Part shown: positions 1-8,158 of the stretch, piece by piece
Numbering within the stretch: position 1 is the stretch's first letter
Layout of the letters: each line of letters begins with the position of its first letter
DNA from: WSZJ01 sp964590435
Lineage (GTDB): Bacteria; Planctomycetota; MHYJ01; WSZJ01
Assembly: GCA_964590435.1 (NCBI GenBank)
Contig: CAZPWT010000039.1
Location: 114,011 to 178,010, forward strand
Direction of reading: 5' to 3'
Length of the DNA: 64,000 bases
Made by a program: the position numbers and the translations under genes
Notes under the pieces: generated by a model
The model's input: only the letters and a program-made list of their open reading frames with translations
What the model was told of the DNA's origin: nothing
Database searches by the model: none

Positions 1-1129
1 GGACGACCTGGAGTTCGTCATCCGCGGTGGAGAATGCGGCGTCGAACCCCGCCGTGCAGACCGCGGCGATCGTTCCGCCCGATGCCATCGCACGGCCTGA
101 GGCGTCGCCGCGGATCCGGCCCACGTAGAGCGGAACCACGGTCGGGATCGGGGTGTCGAGGCCCTTCACGAGCGTCAGAACTTCATTGCCGGTGCCGAAG
201 AGAAAGTCCGGTCCGGCGGTGGTGATAAGCAGGGAAGTCGCGTTGAGCTGCACGGGGATCGACGGTTCTGCCGAGCCGAGCCCGGGCAGCGGGACGGTCT
301 TGGCGGTCATGGTCGTCGTGCCGATCCCCTCGATCACCAGGAGGGCGTCGTCCGCGCTCGTGACCAGGTCCGTACCCCGCGACGCGACGACCGCCCGCGT
401 CCCGATCATGACGGGCCGCGAAACGCCGCCGTTCTTCGCCGGCAGCACGAGCGACGCCGTCACCGCCGGCGCGTCCGGGACGGATCCCACCTGCACCAGC
501 GTCGGCGCCGGCCCGGTCGCGAGCAGCAGAACGCTTCCGCCCGGGCTCACCACGGGGAGGCACTCCGCGCCGCCGGTGAGGCTTCCGACCGCGACGCGAG
601 TCAGCGTCGGGGCCGAGGTTCCGATGTTTTTCGCGGCCAGGAATTCGTCATCGAGCGTCCCGAAATTCGTGTCCGCGCCGGCGCCGGCGAGCACGACGAC
701 GCCCGTCCCGAACGCGACGGGACCCACCGCTTTCCCGAGGTCCGCGTCGTCGTCGATGATGTGGAAGGTGACGGAAGAGGATCCGTTCGCCGTCCGCGCG
801 GTCAGGACGGGGTCGCGGAAGGGCCCGGGCTCGAGCGCGAGCACCGTGATGCTGACGGCCTGCGAATCGTCCCCAGAGTGGAAGGTCACCGTGTCAGGGA
901 ACGCGATGTCCGTGCTTCCGCCCGCGCCCAGCGAAACCTCCACGTCGCTCCCCGGCGGCTGCGCGAGCGCCAGCGTCAGCGAAACACGCTTCCCCTCCAC
1001 CACCGTCACCTCGGTTGAGCTCCAGATCGGGCGAGGAGCGCCCCCGATGGAGTCGGGGGAGGGTCTCCGGCGGCAGCCTGCGAAAGCGGCGACGGCGAGC
1101 ACGAGCGCGACGGCGAGGATTTTGTTCAT
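1..1129 (-). CDS. Calx-beta/GxDxxxGTxDD-repeat lipoprotein, partial (C-terminus outside window)
   Basis: The frame stays open from the start to the left edge, so at least 376 residues are present and the C-terminus is missing. The N-terminus is a lipoprotein signal (MNKILAVALVLAVAAFAGC) with a Cys after a hydrophobic stretch; an in-frame ATG three codons earlier (1138) is also possible. Next comes a Calx-beta-like stretch (STEVTVVEGKRVSLTL onward), then repeats such as GADTNFGTLDDEFL, GTDLVTSADDALLV and GFDAAFSTADDELQVV spaced about 50 residues apart. It is a clear paralogue of the next gene. The repeats look like beta-propeller blades with acidic, possibly calcium-binding loops; that fold is inferred. 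Likely lipid-anchored in the cell envelope; function unknown. Confidence 0.75.
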   Translation of the reverse strand, partial: MNKILAVALVLAVAAFAGCRRRPSPDSIGGAPRPIWSSTEVTVVEGKRVSLTLALAQPPGSDVEVSLGAGGSTDIAFPDTVTFHSGDDSQAVSITVLALEPGPFRDPVLTARTANGSSSVTFHIIDDDADLGKAVGPVAFGTGVVVLAGAGADTNFGTLDDEFLAAKNIGTSAPTLTRVAVGSLTGGAECLPVVSPGGSVLLLATGPAPTLVQVGSVPDAPAVTASLVLPAKNGGVSRPVMIGTRAVVASRGTDLVTSADDALLVIEGIGTTTMTAKTVPLPGLGSAEPSIPVQLNATSLLITTAGPDFLFGTGNEVLTLVKGLDTPIPTVVPLYVGRIRGDASGRAMASGGTIAAVCTAGFDAAFSTADDELQVV

Positions 1130-1170
1130 AGATGCCATTTAACTACGGGACCGGCCGGGGGTTGTGAGGA

Positions 1171-1208
1171 AATAAAAACGGCGCGCGCCGGTCGGGCGGC
1201 GCGCGCCG
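1171..1208 (-). terminator. intrinsic terminator after the repeat lipoprotein gene
   Basis: Two copies of the self-complementary 12-mer CGGCGCGCGCCG (1179-1190 and 1197-1208) are separated by six bases and followed on the minus strand by TTTTTATT. It lies just past the stop codon of the 607-residue lipoprotein gene and ends its transcription before the paralogous gene begins. Confidence 0.8.
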
Positions 1209-1225
1209 GGAAAAGGCCGGGCAGG

Positions 1226-3049
1226 CTAAGGCACGGTTGCCGTCGAAAGGAGATCGTCCGGCGTCCCCGCCGCGTCGTCGCCCCCGACGGTCCGGGCGAA
1301 GAAGTGCGTGCCGCCGGACGGGACGAGAATCCCGGAGCCCGAAAGCTTCAGCGGGCCGGGATGCGCCGGCGTCACCGCCGTCGCGCCGCCGATCCCTGAA
1401 ACCAGGATGACCGTGTCGTCCGCGCTTCCCGCAACGCCATCGGCGCCCTCGCCGGCCAGGACCATCCCGCCGGGGGAGAGGGGAAGCGGAGCGAACGGCT
1501 GGAGAGCGGCCGTGGCGATGCTCGAGGAAACGGCCGCCCCTGTGAGTGCGGTGAACGCGACGAGGACGTCGTCCGAGGTCCCGATGAGGCCGTCGGCGCC
1601 GGAGCCGATCCGTGCGGCGGAATCCGCGGAAAGGACGGACAACCTGCCGGCCGCCCCTGCGGGCGGAAACGCCGAGGCGAGCAGGGTCGGGCCGACCGGC
1701 ACGGGCGCCGAGAGAGCCGTGAACAGCGCCACCTGGTCGTCGGCCGTCCCGGTCAGCAGATCGACGCCGCGTACCGGGACAAGCGCGCTGTCGCTTCCGG
1801 GGGAAACGAGCTGTACCTCGGGGTCCGTTGAAATGGCGCCGGCCGGAAGAAAGACCGGGACGGGCGCGACGAACATGTTCTGCACGAGCACGACGCCGTC
1901 GTCTGCCGTGCCCGGCGCGAGGTCGATCCCCGGGTGCGGCGCCACGGCCGAATTCGGCGCCACGAAGACGGGGATTCCCATGCGCCCCGGGAACGGCTTG
2001 AACGACACCAGGCCGATCCCGCCGAGGACACCGCCGATTCCCGTGATCCGCCCCAGGATGTCGTCGCCCGTCCCCTCGACGAAATCGCCCCCGGCCAGCA
2101 TCAGCAGCACCGTCGTCGCATCGACCGGCACCACGATCCCGGGCGCATCGAACATGACCGACGGAAGCGTCGTCGACGTGAGCGTCAGCGTCCCGGTGCC
2201 GATCCCGTCCAGGACCACGAACTGGTCGTCGCCGTTCGTGATGAGGTCCGCGCCCCGCGTCACGTACACCGCGCGCGTCCCCACCATCACCGGCCGCCGC
2301 CCCTCGCTCGCTTCCAGCCGCCCGACGACCAGCGAATCCGTCACCGCCGGGCTCGCACCCGAGATGCCGCCCACCTCGACCAGCGTGTCGTCCAGCGTCC
2401 CCAGGGTCAGGTCCGGCCCGTTCGTCATCACGAGCACCGTGTCCGAAACGCCCGTGACGACGGGAAGCGCGTGGTTGCCGGGCGTCACGGCGCCGATCGT
2501 GACGTGCACGAGCGACGGAACGCCGCCGCCGATTCCCGTCGCCACCGCGAGCGTGTCGTCCGCCGTTGCCCAGATCCCGTCGGGCCCGTCCGTCAGCAGC
2601 ACGGCCCTTCCCGCCCCCGCGCTCACCGGCCCCAGCGCGCCGCCGAGCGGCGCCGCCGTCTCGCGCAGGACGATCCCCATGGAGTTGATGTCGAGAAGCG
2701 TCTCGGCGTAGACCTGCACGAATGTGTCGAGGGAGTCCGCATCCGCGAACGTCGAGATCGTCACGTTCCGCGTCGTGACGCCGGCGGGAAACGTCACCGT
2801 GGCCGGCAGGGTCACGCGCGAGGTGTCGTTCGAGCTGAGCGCGACGTCCACCGCCGTATCCCACGGCCGGTCCAGCGTCAGCATCACCGTGAAGGTCGCT
2901 CCCTCGTTCACCGTCATCTGCGCCGCAGGCCAGTTCGCCTCCGGCCAGCCGCGATCGTCCCCGCCGTGCCCGTGCCGCCGATGATGCTTCCGGCACCCCG
3001 CTACCAGCAGCAGGGCGGTCAGCCCCGCAACTGCCAGAATGCGCTTCAT
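1226..3049 (-). CDS. Calx-beta/GxDxxxGTxDD-repeat lipoprotein (607 aa)
   Basis: Start ATG at 3049 is preceded by GGAGGTGGGC, a strong ribosome site, and begins a lipoprotein signal (MKRILAVAGLTALLLVAGC, lipobox before Cys). A His-rich patch follows (KHHRRHGHGG), then a Calx-beta-like domain (about residues 38-125), then nine repeats of the type G-x-D-x(3)-GT-x-DD, for example GPDLTLGTLDD, GVDLLTGTADD and GADGVAGSADD, about 45-60 residues apart. The protein is therefore an envelope-anchored repeat protein, plausibly a beta-propeller with Asp-rich loops. The partial gene downstream is its paralogue. No enzyme motif is visible; a binding or adhesion role is inference. Confidence 0.8.
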   Translation of the reverse strand: MKRILAVAGLTALLLVAGCRKHHRRHGHGGDDRGWPEANWPAAQMTVNEGATFTVMLTLDRPWDTAVDVALSSNDTSRVTLPATVTFPAGVTTRNVTISTFADADSLDTFVQVYAETLLDINSMGIVLRETAAPLGGALGPVSAGAGRAVLLTDGPDGIWATADDTLAVATGIGGGVPSLVHVTIGAVTPGNHALPVVTGVSDTVLVMTNGPDLTLGTLDDTLVEVGGISGASPAVTDSLVVGRLEASEGRRPVMVGTRAVYVTRGADLITNGDDQFVVLDGIGTGTLTLTSTTLPSVMFDAPGIVVPVDATTVLLMLAGGDFVEGTGDDILGRITGIGGVLGGIGLVSFKPFPGRMGIPVFVAPNSAVAPHPGIDLAPGTADDGVVLVQNMFVAPVPVFLPAGAISTDPEVQLVSPGSDSALVPVRGVDLLTGTADDQVALFTALSAPVPVGPTLLASAFPPAGAAGRLSVLSADSAARIGSGADGLIGTSDDVLVAFTALTGAAVSSSIATAALQPFAPLPLSPGGMVLAGEGADGVAGSADDTVILVSGIGGATAVTPAHPGPLKLSGSGILVPSGGTHFFARTVGGDDAAGTPDDLLSTATVP

Positions 3050-3102
3050 GCCCACCTCCCACGCAGCCCGCGCGCCGGGCCCCCCACGGTGCGGACGCGG
3101 GA

Positions 3103-3930
3103 TTATCGCTTCTCGAAGCGGTTTTTGAGCACCCCAATTCCGTCGATCCACGCTTCGGTGACGTCGCCGGGCTGGAGGAATCGCTTTTCGGGGCGGAACA
3201 TGAGGACGCCGGCGGGGGTGCCGGTGGCGATGAGGTCGCCGGGCTCGAGGGGGTGGACGGCGGAGATGTAGGAGACGAGGGCGGGGGGCCCGAAGCACAT
3301 GTCGGCGCAGCGGCCGTCCTGCATGGTCTTGCCGTTGAGGCGAAGGCCGAGCTTGAGTCTGGTCCAGTCGAGTTCGTCGGGGGTGACGACAATGGGGCCG
3401 GTCGGGCAGAACGTGTCGAAGGACTTGCCGCGATAGAACTGCTTGTCGCCGGTCTGGGCTTCGCGCGAGGTGACGTCGTTGACGATGGTGAAGCCGAAGA
3501 CATGCTCCTGCCAGCGTCCTTCGGTGATGTCGAGCCCGCCCTTGCCGATCACGATGCCGAGCTCGCACTCGAAGTCGACCTGGCCGGCGGTTGAAGGCAT
3601 GCGCACGGTGTCGTCCGGGCCGATCACGATGTTCGACGCCTTGGAGAACAACATCGGCTTCTCGGGCGCCGGCTTGTTCTGCTCCGCCGCGTGGTCCTTG
3701 TAGTTCAGCCCGACCGCGACGATCTTCGGCGGACGCGGGACCGGCGCGGCGAACGTGAAAGGCGGTGGGACTTCCGGCCCCATCACGAAGACCTCGTCTC
3801 CCGACATCAGGTACTCGCCGATGCTCGTGTACGGCGCTCCTGACTTCGACTGGACGTACCGCCACCGGTCTCCCTGCGCCCGGCACATCGCCGTCGACCC
3901 GTTCGCGAACTTCAGCGTCGCGTATCTCAT
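3103..3930 (-). CDS. fumarylacetoacetate hydrolase (FAH) family protein
   Basis: This 275-residue protein has the FAH fold hallmarks: KIVAVGLNYKDHAAEQN at the start of the catalytic domain, metal-binding acidic residues in FECELGIVIGKGG and GFTIVNDVTSRE, and the GDLIATGTPAGV loop near the C-terminus. Family members are Mg2+/Mn2+ enzymes that cleave C-C bonds or isomerise and decarboxylate diketo or hydroxy-diene acids in aromatic or 2-keto acid catabolism; the exact substrate cannot be read here. The ATG overlaps the acpS stop codon (ATGA), so the two genes are translationally coupled. No aromatic-degradation neighbours are present, so a general acylpyruvase-like housekeeping role is also possible. 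Confidence 0.85.
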   Translation of the reverse strand: MRYATLKFANGSTAMCRAQGDRWRYVQSKSGAPYTSIGEYLMSGDEVFVMGPEVPPPFTFAAPVPRPPKIVAVGLNYKDHAAEQNKPAPEKPMLFSKASNIVIGPDDTVRMPSTAGQVDFECELGIVIGKGGLDITEGRWQEHVFGFTIVNDVTSREAQTGDKQFYRGKSFDTFCPTGPIVVTPDELDWTRLKLGLRLNGKTMQDGRCADMCFGPPALVSYISAVHPLEPGDLIATGTPAGVLMFRPEKRFLQPGDVTEAWIDGIGVLKNRFEKR

Positions 3931-4307
3931 GTCGTCTCCCCGATGACGTGCACCACGGCGAGGTCGCCGCTGTGCGTAATGCTCAGGTGGACCCGCTTGA
4001 TCCCCATCCGCTCCGCCCGCTGCGCTGCCTCGCCGTAAAGCTGGATGGACGGCGGCCCCCCCTTCCCGCGCCGGACCTCGATGTCCCGCCAGCGCACGCC
4101 GGCCGACCATCCCGTCCCCAGCATCTTCATCACGGCTTCCTTCGCCGCGAATCGCGCCGCGAACGACTGCGCCGGGCGCGCCTTCGACTCGCAATAGCGG
4201 ACTTCGTCGGGGGTGAAGAGCCGGGCGTGCACGGTCGTGCCGCGGCGGGCGAGCAACGCCTCCATGCGGGAGATCTCGCAGATGTCGATGCCGGTGCCGA
4301 TGATCAC
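3927..4307 (-). CDS. acpS: holo-[acyl-carrier-protein] synthase
   Basis: The 126-residue product has the AcpS signature IIGTGIDICEISRMEALL at its N-terminus, with the Mg2+-binding Asp, and FAARFAAKEAVMKMLGTG in the middle, with the catalytic Glu/Lys region. It ends with the typical LSITHSGDLAVVHVI strand. AcpS transfers 4'-phosphopantetheine from CoA to the serine of ACP and is needed for fatty-acid synthesis. The length is usual for the family when translation starts at GTG 4307; longer frames upstream would add an implausible Arg-rich extension. No clear ribosome site precedes the GTG. Its stop overlaps the start of the FAH gene. The gene is divergent from the PDZ gene at 4397, so a short shared promoter region lies between them. 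Confidence 0.92.
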   Translation of the reverse strand: MIIGTGIDICEISRMEALLARRGTTVHARLFTPDEVRYCESKARPAQSFAARFAAKEAVMKMLGTGWSAGVRWRDIEVRRGKGGPPSIQLYGEAAQRAERMGIKRVHLSITHSGDLAVVHVIGETT

Positions 4308-4396
4308 GGGGGGATCGTAGCGGGCCTCGCAGGGCGGGGAAAGGGACGGATGTTTCGTCCCACGCCGGGCTCGCCGATTCCGTACACTTGCCAGCC

Positions 4397-5524
4397 ATGA
4401 AATCTGCCGCCCTCGCCTGCCTCCTCTGCCTCGGCGCCGGCCTCGCCGCCGGCGTGTGGCTGGAGCGCCGCCGCGCGGCCGCCGCATTGCCGTCCGCCGG
4501 GGCGGCGTCGAATCGCGCGGCCGGCGGGCTGGACGCGATCGAGCCGGAAGGGCCGCCGCGGGACCTCGACGCCGAGCTCAAGTCGGCGAAGGACCAGGTG
4601 AGGGCGCTGAACTCCGAAGTGGCGTCGTTGAAAGGCGCGCAGGCGGCGCCGCTGGACCCGGCGAGCGTCGCGGCGCGGGTCGCCGACCTGCGAGCGAAAA
4701 TCCCCGAGCTGGTCGAGAAGAAGGACGGGGCGGCGCTTCTCGCGCTCATGAAGGATCTCGCCGCGCTCGGCCCCGAGGGGTACCGGGACGCGATGGACAT
4801 CGCGGAAATTTTCCGGAAGGAATTCGGGAACGGGAACGAGGCGTTCGGGCTGGACAAGGTGCAGTTCAACAAGGCGTGGAGCGGCACGATGGTGCCGCTC
4901 ATGACGTGGGCGCTGGCCAATGCGGGCGACGCTTCGCCGTGGTTCCGGGCGAAATCCGTGCACATGCTGTACTGGGTGAGCGACGTCGACGCGGCGCCGA
5001 TCTTCCTCGACGCGATCGCGAAGGAAAAGGACGCCGCGGTGGCGCAGGCGCTGGCGGGGTACCTTGCGCACCTCGCGAAGCCCGAGATGGTCGACGACCT
5101 GCAGGCCGCCATCCGGCTGCACGAGGGCCGGGAAAAGACCTACCAGCCGATGGTCCAGGCGCTCGTCGACCTCCATACTCCCGAAAGCGGCGCCGCCCTC
5201 CGCGACCTCCAGTACGGCGCCCCTCCCGCTCTCGCCGCGGCCCTTCAGCTCGCGGTCATCGAGCACTCGCCCCCGGCGCCCGGGATCATGATCACCGGGA
5301 CGCAGCAGAAGTCGCAGGCGCAGAAGGTCGGGCTGCAGAAGGGCGACATCATCGTGTCGTACGACGGGACGGAAGTGAAGTCGCTGGACCAGCTGCGCAA
5401 GGCGGTGCAGGCGAAGCCGGACAAGGAGCTGGTCCCGGTGATGATCAACCGCGGCGGGACGCTGGTGCCGGTGCAGCTCACCGGGGACTGGATCGGCATT
5501 GACGGGAAGTTCGTGAAGCCTTGA
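4397..5524 (+). CDS. membrane-anchored PDZ-domain protein (copy 1)
   Basis: This 375-residue protein has an N-terminal hydrophobic helix (MKSAALACLLCLGAGLAAGVW) followed by basic residues (LERRRAAAA), suggesting an anchor or uncleaved signal. A short coiled-coil region (about residues 55-75) precedes a helical middle region. The C-terminal PDZ domain (about 290-375) contains QKVGLQKGDIIVSYDGTEV and ends in GDWIGIDGKFVKP. No serine-protease triad precedes the PDZ domain, so it is not an HtrA-type protease. It is paralogous to the next gene, with the same order of parts and the same ending motif. Function is unknown; PDZ domains usually bind C-terminal peptides in the periplasm. Confidence 0.8.
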   Translation: MKSAALACLLCLGAGLAAGVWLERRRAAAALPSAGAASNRAAGGLDAIEPEGPPRDLDAELKSAKDQVRALNSEVASLKGAQAAPLDPASVAARVADLRAKIPELVEKKDGAALLALMKDLAALGPEGYRDAMDIAEIFRKEFGNGNEAFGLDKVQFNKAWSGTMVPLMTWALANAGDASPWFRAKSVHMLYWVSDVDAAPIFLDAIAKEKDAAVAQALAGYLAHLAKPEMVDDLQAAIRLHEGREKTYQPMVQALVDLHTPESGAALRDLQYGAPPALAAALQLAVIEHSPPAPGIMITGTQQKSQAQKVGLQKGDIIVSYDGTEVKSLDQLRKAVQAKPDKELVPVMINRGGTLVPVQLTGDWIGIDGKFVKP

Positions 5525-5596
5525 AGTGCGGCCCCGCGAAAGATTCGCGGTGCGGCTTACCTTATTGAGCACCATCGTTTTCAAGAGGCCCTCGAG

Positions 5597-6757
5597 ATGA
5601 AGATCGCCCTTCCCGTCGCCCTGCTGGCGTTCGTGCTCGGGTCCGTGGCCGGCGTGCTGTTCGAGCGCCGGAAGCACGACGATGTGACGCCGCCCGCCGC
5701 GGGCGCGCCGTCCGGGGAGACGGCGGCGAAGGCGGCCGATCCCGAGGCCGAGAAGCGCGCCGCGGAGGCGGAGAAGAAGGCCGCGGACGTTGCGGCCGAG
5801 CTGACGAAGGCGAAGGAGAAGATCGCGAAGCTCGAGGCGGCGGCGCCGGCGAAGACGGGGAAGGACGGGAAGAAGGTGCTGACGCCGGAGGAGGCGAAAG
5901 CGCGGATGGAGGAGCTGAAGGCGCGGATCCCGGACCTGGTGGCGAAGAAGGACGGGAAGGCGCTGGTGAAGCTGATGCAGGACCTGGCGGAGCTGGGCGA
6001 GGTCGGCTACATGGCGGCGATCGAGGTGAGCGGGATCATCTCGGCGGACGTGGAGGGCGGGAAGAACGAGCTGGGGCTGTCGCGGAACGAGTTCTACATG
6101 GCGTTCAGCGGGCCGATGCTCCCGGTGATGGTGTGGGGGCTGCAGAAGGGCGACGAGATCCCGGCGGGGTTCCGGGCCGGCGCCGCCTACGCGCTGCCGT
6201 GGCACCCGGAACTGGAGCCGGGGAAGCTGTTCCTGGAGACGCTGAAGACGGAGAAGAACGCCGACGTGGCGCGGGCGCTGGCGGACAACCTGGACGGGAT
6301 CGCGAAGGCCGGCATGGAGGGGGACCTCGCGGGGCTGGTGCCGAACTACGCCGAGAACCCGCGCATCCTGTCGTCGCTGATGGATTCGCTCGTGAAGATC
6401 GGGTCGGACGAAGCGATCGCGTCGCTCGACGGCTTCTCCCGGAGCGCCAGCGACACCGTGCGCGCCGAGGCCGAGGTTGCGCTGATCGCGGTGCGGCCGC
6501 CGGCGGAGGGGATCCTGATCACGATGACCGTGCCGAATTCGCAGGCCGAGAACGTGGGGATCAAGCGCGGCGACATCATCACGTCGTACAACGGCCAGAC
6601 GGTGACGGACTTCGATGCGCTGCGCGAGCATATGAAATCGGTCCCGGCCGGACAGGTCGTGACCGTGACCGTGAACCGCAAGGGCGAGATCATCCCGCTC
6701 CAGATCAAGGGCGGCGCGAAGATCGGGATCGACGGGAAGGACGTCAAGCCGAAATAA
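5597..6757 (+). CDS. membrane-anchored PDZ-domain protein (copy 2)
   Basis: This 386-residue paralogue of the preceding gene starts MKIALPVALLAFVLGSVAGVLFERRKH, has a Lys/Ala/Glu-rich coiled coil (about residues 45-100), then a helical region with ARMEELKARIPDLVAKKDGKALVKLMQDL matching the same stretch in copy 1. It ends with a PDZ domain (AENVGIKRGDIITSYNGQTV, then IGIDGKDVKPK). The start is preceded by an AGAGG-like site. The 72-nt gap from copy 1 and the same strand suggest tandem duplication and cotranscription. It carries no protease residues. A scaffolding or periplasmic quality-control role is inference. Confidence 0.8.
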   Translation: MKIALPVALLAFVLGSVAGVLFERRKHDDVTPPAAGAPSGETAAKAADPEAEKRAAEAEKKAADVAAELTKAKEKIAKLEAAAPAKTGKDGKKVLTPEEAKARMEELKARIPDLVAKKDGKALVKLMQDLAELGEVGYMAAIEVSGIISADVEGGKNELGLSRNEFYMAFSGPMLPVMVWGLQKGDEIPAGFRAGAAYALPWHPELEPGKLFLETLKTEKNADVARALADNLDGIAKAGMEGDLAGLVPNYAENPRILSSLMDSLVKIGSDEAIASLDGFSRSASDTVRAEAEVALIAVRPPAEGILITMTVPNSQAENVGIKRGDIITSYNGQTVTDFDALREHMKSVPAGQVVTVTVNRKGEIIPLQIKGGAKIGIDGKDVKPK

Positions 6758-6797
6758 AAAGATCGGCATTTGGGTTCCGGTTTCCGCCGTTTGGCCC

Positions 6798-7619
6798 TTG
6801 AATGGCCCCGTGCTCGCCAGCAACCGCGCTTTCCGGGGCTTCTTCCACTTCCAGACGAAGGACGGCTCCTACTACGCCGCCGCCATCGCGTTCTACCTCC
6901 TGTTCGCGATGACCCCCTTCCTGCTCCTCACCCTCGCGATCGCCGCGCTCTTCACCTCCACCTCCTCCGGCTATCTCGACGTCTTCAACGCCTTCTTCAA
7001 GGCCAACTTCCCCCAGGGCTCCGAGCCGCTCCGGAACGCCCTCCTCGGCGTCTTTGAGAACCGCAGCCGCCTCGGGATCGTGAGCCTCGTGTGGCTCTTC
7101 CTCGTCGCCCGCAAGCTGATGGGCGCGATCGAGAAGGGGCTGAACACGATGATGGAGATCGAGAAGCCGCGGTCCGGCGTGCTGTCCACGCTCGCCTCAA
7201 TCGCGCTCATCTTCTTCGCGTCCGTGCTCATGCTCGCCAGCTCCCTCGCGATGGTCGCCGTCGATTTTGCCTCCGGCATCGAGGTCTCCTTCCTCGGCGG
7301 GACCGCCACTACCATCGCAGGGATCGTCCTCAAGGCGCTCTTCAGCGGCGCCGTGTCGATCGCGCTGTTCTACGGCATTTACCGGCTCGCGCCGTCCAAG
7401 GGGCTGCCCTCGCGCGATGCCTTCCTGGCCTCCGCGTTCGCGACGGTGATGTGGCTGTCGGCGCGCCACGTATTCGTCTGGTTCGCGTCGCGGCAGCTCG
7501 CGAAGTACGAGTGGATGTACTCCTCGTTCGCGACGTTCCTCTGGGCCCTGCTCTGGGCCTACATGTTCGGCGTCGCACTGCTGATGGGGGCGTGCATGGT
7601 GGGGAAGAGGGCGGCGTGA
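6798..7619 (+). CDS. YihY/BrkB family inner-membrane protein
   Basis: This 273-residue polytopic membrane protein has the family pattern: a short cytosolic N-terminus, DGSYYAAAIAFYLLFAMTPFLLLTL as the first membrane segment, then several more helices, and a conserved C-terminal region (SSFATFLWALLWAYMFGVALLMGA). Family members (once called ribonuclease BN) are probable transporters or envelope proteins of unclear substrate. The first codon is probably TTG at 6798, or GTG at 6810; no in-frame ATG fits the conserved N-terminus. It follows the PDZ genes at a 40-nt gap and precedes a dispersed repeat. Confidence 0.82.
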   Translation: MNGPVLASNRAFRGFFHFQTKDGSYYAAAIAFYLLFAMTPFLLLTLAIAALFTSTSSGYLDVFNAFFKANFPQGSEPLRNALLGVFENRSRLGIVSLVWLFLVARKLMGAIEKGLNTMMEIEKPRSGVLSTLASIALIFFASVLMLASSLAMVAVDFASGIEVSFLGGTATTIAGIVLKALFSGAVSIALFYGIYRLAPSKGLPSRDAFLASAFATVMWLSARHVFVWFASRQLAKYEWMYSSFATFLWALLWAYMFGVALLMGACMVGKRAA

Positions 7620-7628
7620 TTCGGTAAG

Positions 7629-7676
7629 GAATTCGCGGATGAAGCGGATGACGCGGGAAGGGCCGCGGATGAAGGG
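7629..7676. repeat. dispersed GCGGATGA-type repeat, single arm
   Basis: These 48 bases lie in the intergenic gap after the BrkB gene. They begin GAATTCGCGGATGAAGCGG and match the right arm of the hairpin at 23638-23746 at about 42 of 48 positions. Here only one arm is present, so no comparable hairpin forms. Within it the unit CGCGGATGA recurs imperfectly. Confidence 0.75.
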
Positions 7677-7735
7677 TTTCCTGAAACGGGCCGCGTTGTA
7701 AACCCGTGCCCAATCGGGGAAAATGAAGTTTCGCC

Positions 7736-8158
7736 ATGGCCACGCCCCCGCCCCGCATCTGCACCTGCTTCGGCTTCACTGCCGCGGACATCGAGCGCTT
7801 TGCCCTCGAGCGCGGGCTCGCCGGCGTCGACGAGCTCGGCGACGCGACCCGCGCCGGCACGGGCTGCCGCACCTGCGTCCCGGACCTGGAGAAGATCCTC
7901 GAAGCGCTCTGGAAGGTCCACCCGAAGCCCGCGGTCAGGCCCGCCACCCCCGCGACCATCGTCCGCGACGCCATCCGACCCTTCCTCCAAAAGGCCCCCT
8001 GGGAGCTCCACCTCATCGACGTCGACGGCCCGACCGTCCGCATCCGCGCCGTCCCCCGCGGCGACGCCTGCTCCACCGGCGAAGACACCCTTCGCCAGTT
8101 CGTCGAAAATCGGCTAAAAGAGATGTACCGCCCGGACGCCGCGGTGGTGTTCGTATGA
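7736..8158 (+). CDS. BFD-like [2Fe-2S] / NifU-like scaffold fusion
   Basis: The N-terminal half (residues about 8-55) has the bacterioferritin-associated-ferredoxin pattern: Cys-x-Cys (RICTCFG), then about 30 residues later Cys-x2-Cys (GTGCRTCV). This is the central [2Fe-2S] domain seen in NifU. The C-terminal half (about 65-140) resembles the NifU/Nfu scaffold domain, but where Nfu proteins have Cys-x2-Cys only one Cys is seen (GDACSTGEDTL), so its cluster-carrying ability is doubtful. The N-terminal IscU-like domain of NifU is absent. The stop overlaps the start of nifS (ATGA), which supports a role in Fe-S cluster assembly with the desulfurase. Confidence 0.75.
   Translation: MATPPPRICTCFGFTAADIERFALERGLAGVDELGDATRAGTGCRTCVPDLEKILEALWKVHPKPAVRPATPATIVRDAIRPFLQKAPWELHLIDVDGPTVRIRAVPRGDACSTGEDTLRQFVENRLKEMYRPDAAVVFV

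Noticed and set aside
1143..3503. 786-codon minus-strand frame
   Set aside because: Overlaps the lipoprotein gene in another frame; Ser/Arg/Gly low complexity and no start signal.
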